Shown: piece after piece, positions 62,190-64,000 of the stretch
Numbering within the stretch: the stretch's first letter is position 1
Layout: each line of letters begins with the position of its first letter
Source: Candidatus Obscuribacterales bacterium
GTDB lineage: Bacteria > Cyanobacteriota > Vampirovibrionia > Obscuribacterales > Obscuribacteraceae
Direction of reading: 5' to 3'
Assembly (NCBI GenBank): GCA_019637435.1
Contig: JAHBVO010000002.1
Location: forward strand, 1,651,519-1,715,518
DNA length: 64,000 nt
Position numbers and translations under genes: made by a program
The notes under the pieces: model-generated
What the model was told of the DNA's origin: nothing
Database searches by the model: none
Seen by the model: only the letters and a program-made list of their open reading frames with translations

Positions 62190-63221
62190 TTAGCCGAAGA
62201 AAACTTCCGCGACCTTGTAGAGACCCAGGTCCAGCGTTTTCAGCTTATCGACCGCATCTTCGACCGGCACGTCCGTAATTTCGCCGCCATGGAGTGCCAC
62301 CATGCGACCGAACTTGCTCTGGTGAACCAGGTCCACGGCATGAACACCAAATCTGGTGGCAAGTACTCGGTCGAAGGCTGTCGGCGAGCCTCCGCGCTGA
62401 ATGTGACCGAGCGTTGTCGCGCGAGTCTCGTAGCCGGTTTCCTCATTAATAATTTTGGCAAGACGCTCGCCGATGCCGTTGAAACCGGGGGAGCGGTTTC
62501 CGTTTTCCTCGTCCGAATCGGCGGCGGGTTTGTCTGAATCAAACCGTGCTCCTTCCGCGACTACGACTATCGAATAATCCCGTCCGCGGGCGTGCGACTT
62601 CTTAATAGCTTCGACCACTTCCGTAACCACAATTGGTTTTTCCGGAACAAGAATGAAATCGGCACCACCGGCGATACCGCCATAGCAGGCTATCCATCCG
62701 GCGTGTCTGCCCATCACTTCGCAAACGAGGACACGATTATGTGATTCGGCAGTTGTATGAAGGCGGTCGATGGCCTCTGCCACCACGTTTACTGCCGTAT
62801 CAAAGCCGAAGGAGAAGTCGGTGGCGTTCAAATCATTGTCGATTGTCTTGGGAACGGCGACTACTGGAAGATTGTGTTCTTTGTGGAGTTTGTTGGCAAC
62901 GCTGCAGGTCTCCTCTCCGCCGACTGCGATTATCGCTCCCAGGTTGTGGCGCTCCATGTTCTCGAATATGCGCTCGGCGCCGCGGTCCATCTTGAATGGG
63001 TTTGTGCGCGATGTTCGCAGAATGGTGCCGCCTCTGTTAATGATCGAATCGGTCGTTCTCAGCGTCAGCGGCATGCTCAGATTGTCTACCGGTCCTCGCC
63101 AGCCCTCTAGAAATCCAACGACTTCGGAACTATATCCTTTGATGCTGTGTCGCACGACTGCTCTTATCACCGCATTCAAACCGGGGCAATCGCCGCCGCC
63201 AGTAAGGAGTCCAATGCGCAT
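62190..63221 (-). CDS. pfkA: 6-phosphofructokinase, group III type
   Basis: GLLTGGGDCPGLNAVIRAVV, then VGGEETCSVANKL, VPKTIDNDLNATDFSFGFDT (PKTIDND), EVMGRHAGWIACYGGI and GRDYSIVVVAEGARF identify PfkA of the GGE-T/PKTIDND clade. The donor-site residue equivalent to E. coli Gly 104 is Glu 104, with Lys 125 for Gly 124. That clade includes both ATP- and PPi-dependent enzymes, so the donor is uncertain. There is a 20-residue acidic insertion (SDKPAADSDEENGNRSPGFN). GAGAGG precedes the ATG. Confidence 0.93.
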   Translation of the reverse strand: MRIGLLTGGGDCPGLNAVIRAVVRHSIKGYSSEVVGFLEGWRGPVDNLSMPLTLRTTDSIINRGGTILRTSRTNPFKMDRGAERIFENMERHNLGAIIAVGGEETCSVANKLHKEHNLPVVAVPKTIDNDLNATDFSFGFDTAVNVVAEAIDRLHTTAESHNRVLVCEVMGRHAGWIACYGGIAGGADFILVPEKPIVVTEVVEAIKKSHARGRDYSIVVVAEGARFDSDKPAADSDEENGNRSPGFNGIGERLAKIINEETGYETRATTLGHIQRGGSPTAFDRVLATRFGVHAVDLVHQSKFGRMVALHGGEITDVPVEDAVDKLKTLDLGLYKVAEVFFG

Positions 63222-63607
63222 AACTGTTTTGCCTCTCCAAAGTCGTTTGTGATGATGTCCCGGAAGCCAAGGGCTTGCTGGCTCTTAAAATTTCGAAGTT
63301 GAAAGCGTCCGCGCAAAGTTACCGAAGGCTGAAATGCGACCAAGCCGCATCGTCAGTGGACTTTGCTTCGCGTCCAGACCAGTATACTTGGCTTGCCTCG
63401 TGGCTTGAGTCGATAGTTCCGCATTATTACGAAAGCGGAAACGAATTGTGATGCTAAATGCCCGCTAGCCGCATAAAGTTTCGATTTGCCACATGAAACA
63501 TTACTGTTTTCCAAAAGTTTCAAGGCTCAGAGCTTCAGTTCCATTAAAGTATGTCGTCTGTGGCGGCGTCGACCGCCGTCAACGGTTTCACACAAGAGGA
63601 CAGGACA
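63222..63607. other. divergent intergenic region between pfkA and sucC
   Basis: About 390 bp that should contain the pfkA and sucC promoters. Several short frames exist, but none has coding character, and no hairpin or RNA gene stands out. Confidence 0.4.
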
Positions 63608-64000
63608 TTGGATCTGTACGAGTACGAAGCAAAGAAAATTTTCTCGGAAGGGGGCATTACAGTACCTCCGTCCCACAGAATCACAAAACCGGAAGAGCTC
63701 GCCAAAGTGCACTTCGGTTTTCCGGTCACTTTGAAAGTCCAGGTACTTTCAGGCGGTCGTGGTAAGGCTGGCGGTATTCAATTCGCCAACAACCTGAAGG
63801 AAGGCAAGGAGAAAGCTGCTGAACTTCTGAAGATGGTAATCAAGGGTTCGAAGACTGAAAGCTTGTTGGTCGAACCCAAACTGAACATCCATAGAGAACT
63901 TTACCTTGCAGTCACCCTTGACCGTGAGCGCGGCTGCCCCATTTTCATCGCTTCGGCTGAAGGTGGTATCGAAATCGAATCGTCCGACAAAGTAATCACG
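63608..64000 (+). CDS. sucC: succinyl-CoA synthetase beta subunit, 3'-truncated by the window
   Basis: The start is TTG 63608 (GAGG 8 nt upstream), giving (M)DLYEYEAKKIFSEGGI, the family N-terminus. Residues around 40-50 give KVQVLSGGRGKAGGIQFANN (the ATP-grasp QVxxGGRGKAGG motif). LVEPKLNIHRELYLAVTLDR and FIASAEGGIEIE follow. The frame is open to the right edge (131 codons). It makes succinate and ATP/GTP in the TCA cycle. sucD is expected just outside. Confidence 0.95.
   Translation, partial: MDLYEYEAKKIFSEGGITVPPSHRITKPEELAKVHFGFPVTLKVQVLSGGRGKAGGIQFANNLKEGKEKAAELLKMVIKGSKTESLLVEPKLNIHRELYLAVTLDRERGCPIFIASAEGGIEIESSDKVIT

Noticed and set aside
1..64000. rRNA, tRNA, CRISPR arrays, transposases or prophage genes
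   Set aside because: I read all gaps and saw no tRNA cloverleaf, rRNA, direct-repeat/spacer array, transposase or phage structural gene.

Overview
The window reads like a chromosomal segment of a Gram-negative, non-photosynthetic bacterium with balanced base composition, many TTG/GTG starts and dispersed small operons. The mix of TPR secretory proteins, DUF4388 and MshEN-like modules, WYL and FHA proteins, large hybrid kinases and a heme oxygenase suggests a Vampirovibrionia (Melainabacteria) genome, perhaps Obscuribacterales. This is inference from gene content; no rRNA or tRNA gene is present to anchor it.

Layout. 1-4102 (-) is the N-terminal 1367 codons of a giant secreted repeat protein that runs off the left edge. 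4477-16931 holds TPR proteins, a Pro/Gly/Tyr-rich MshEN-like protein, an atypical SDR, a DUF2207 membrane protein and several unknown exported proteins. 17013-22817 is a regulatory block: an XRE repressor, a 58-residue membrane protein, a double-PAS protein, a variant leucine-rich repeat protein, a KdpD/KdpE-like pair and another response regulator. 22879-29107 (-) has an LTXXQ (Spy/CpxP) protein, a complex repeat/hairpin locus, leucyl aminopeptidase and a DUF4388 protein. 29175-36735 has a leaderless LysM protein, a broken hchA, glycerate kinase, a large HExxH metallopeptidase-like protein and rpiB. 36836-47793 has a 20-bp tandem repeat array, two hybrid histidine kinases (one translationally coupled to a CheY-like regulator), an XRE protein, a WYL protein, argS and a PfpI-family protein. 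48040-50071 (-) is a compact ECF sigma / three-zinc-finger anti-sigma / periplasmic LTXXQ operon closed by a clear terminator. 50409-55287 (+) has metK, an FHA protein, an FHA-adenylate cyclase fusion, a GH3 glycosidase and a small membrane protein. 55360-63221 is mostly housekeeping on the minus strand (DUF4388/GGDEF-like protein, heme oxygenase, Sua5/TsaC, MiaB, RibD, phosphofructokinase) with one EF-hand gene. sucC begins at 63608 and leaves the window.

How it works together. Envelope surveillance and signalling dominate: two LTXXQ proteins, an ECF/anti-sigma pair, three histidine kinases, four stand-alone or paired response regulators or PAS proteins, and an FHA/cAMP unit. A second theme is a home-grown set of multi-domain proteins sharing modules (DUF4388, MshEN-like helices, and an N-terminal W-rich module common to the proteins at 7735 and 56964). 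The most promising undescribed unit is the sigma/anti-sigma/LTXXQ operon. The clearest genome-evolution event is the hchA scar, in which the catalytic core is deleted and the reading frame is shifted.
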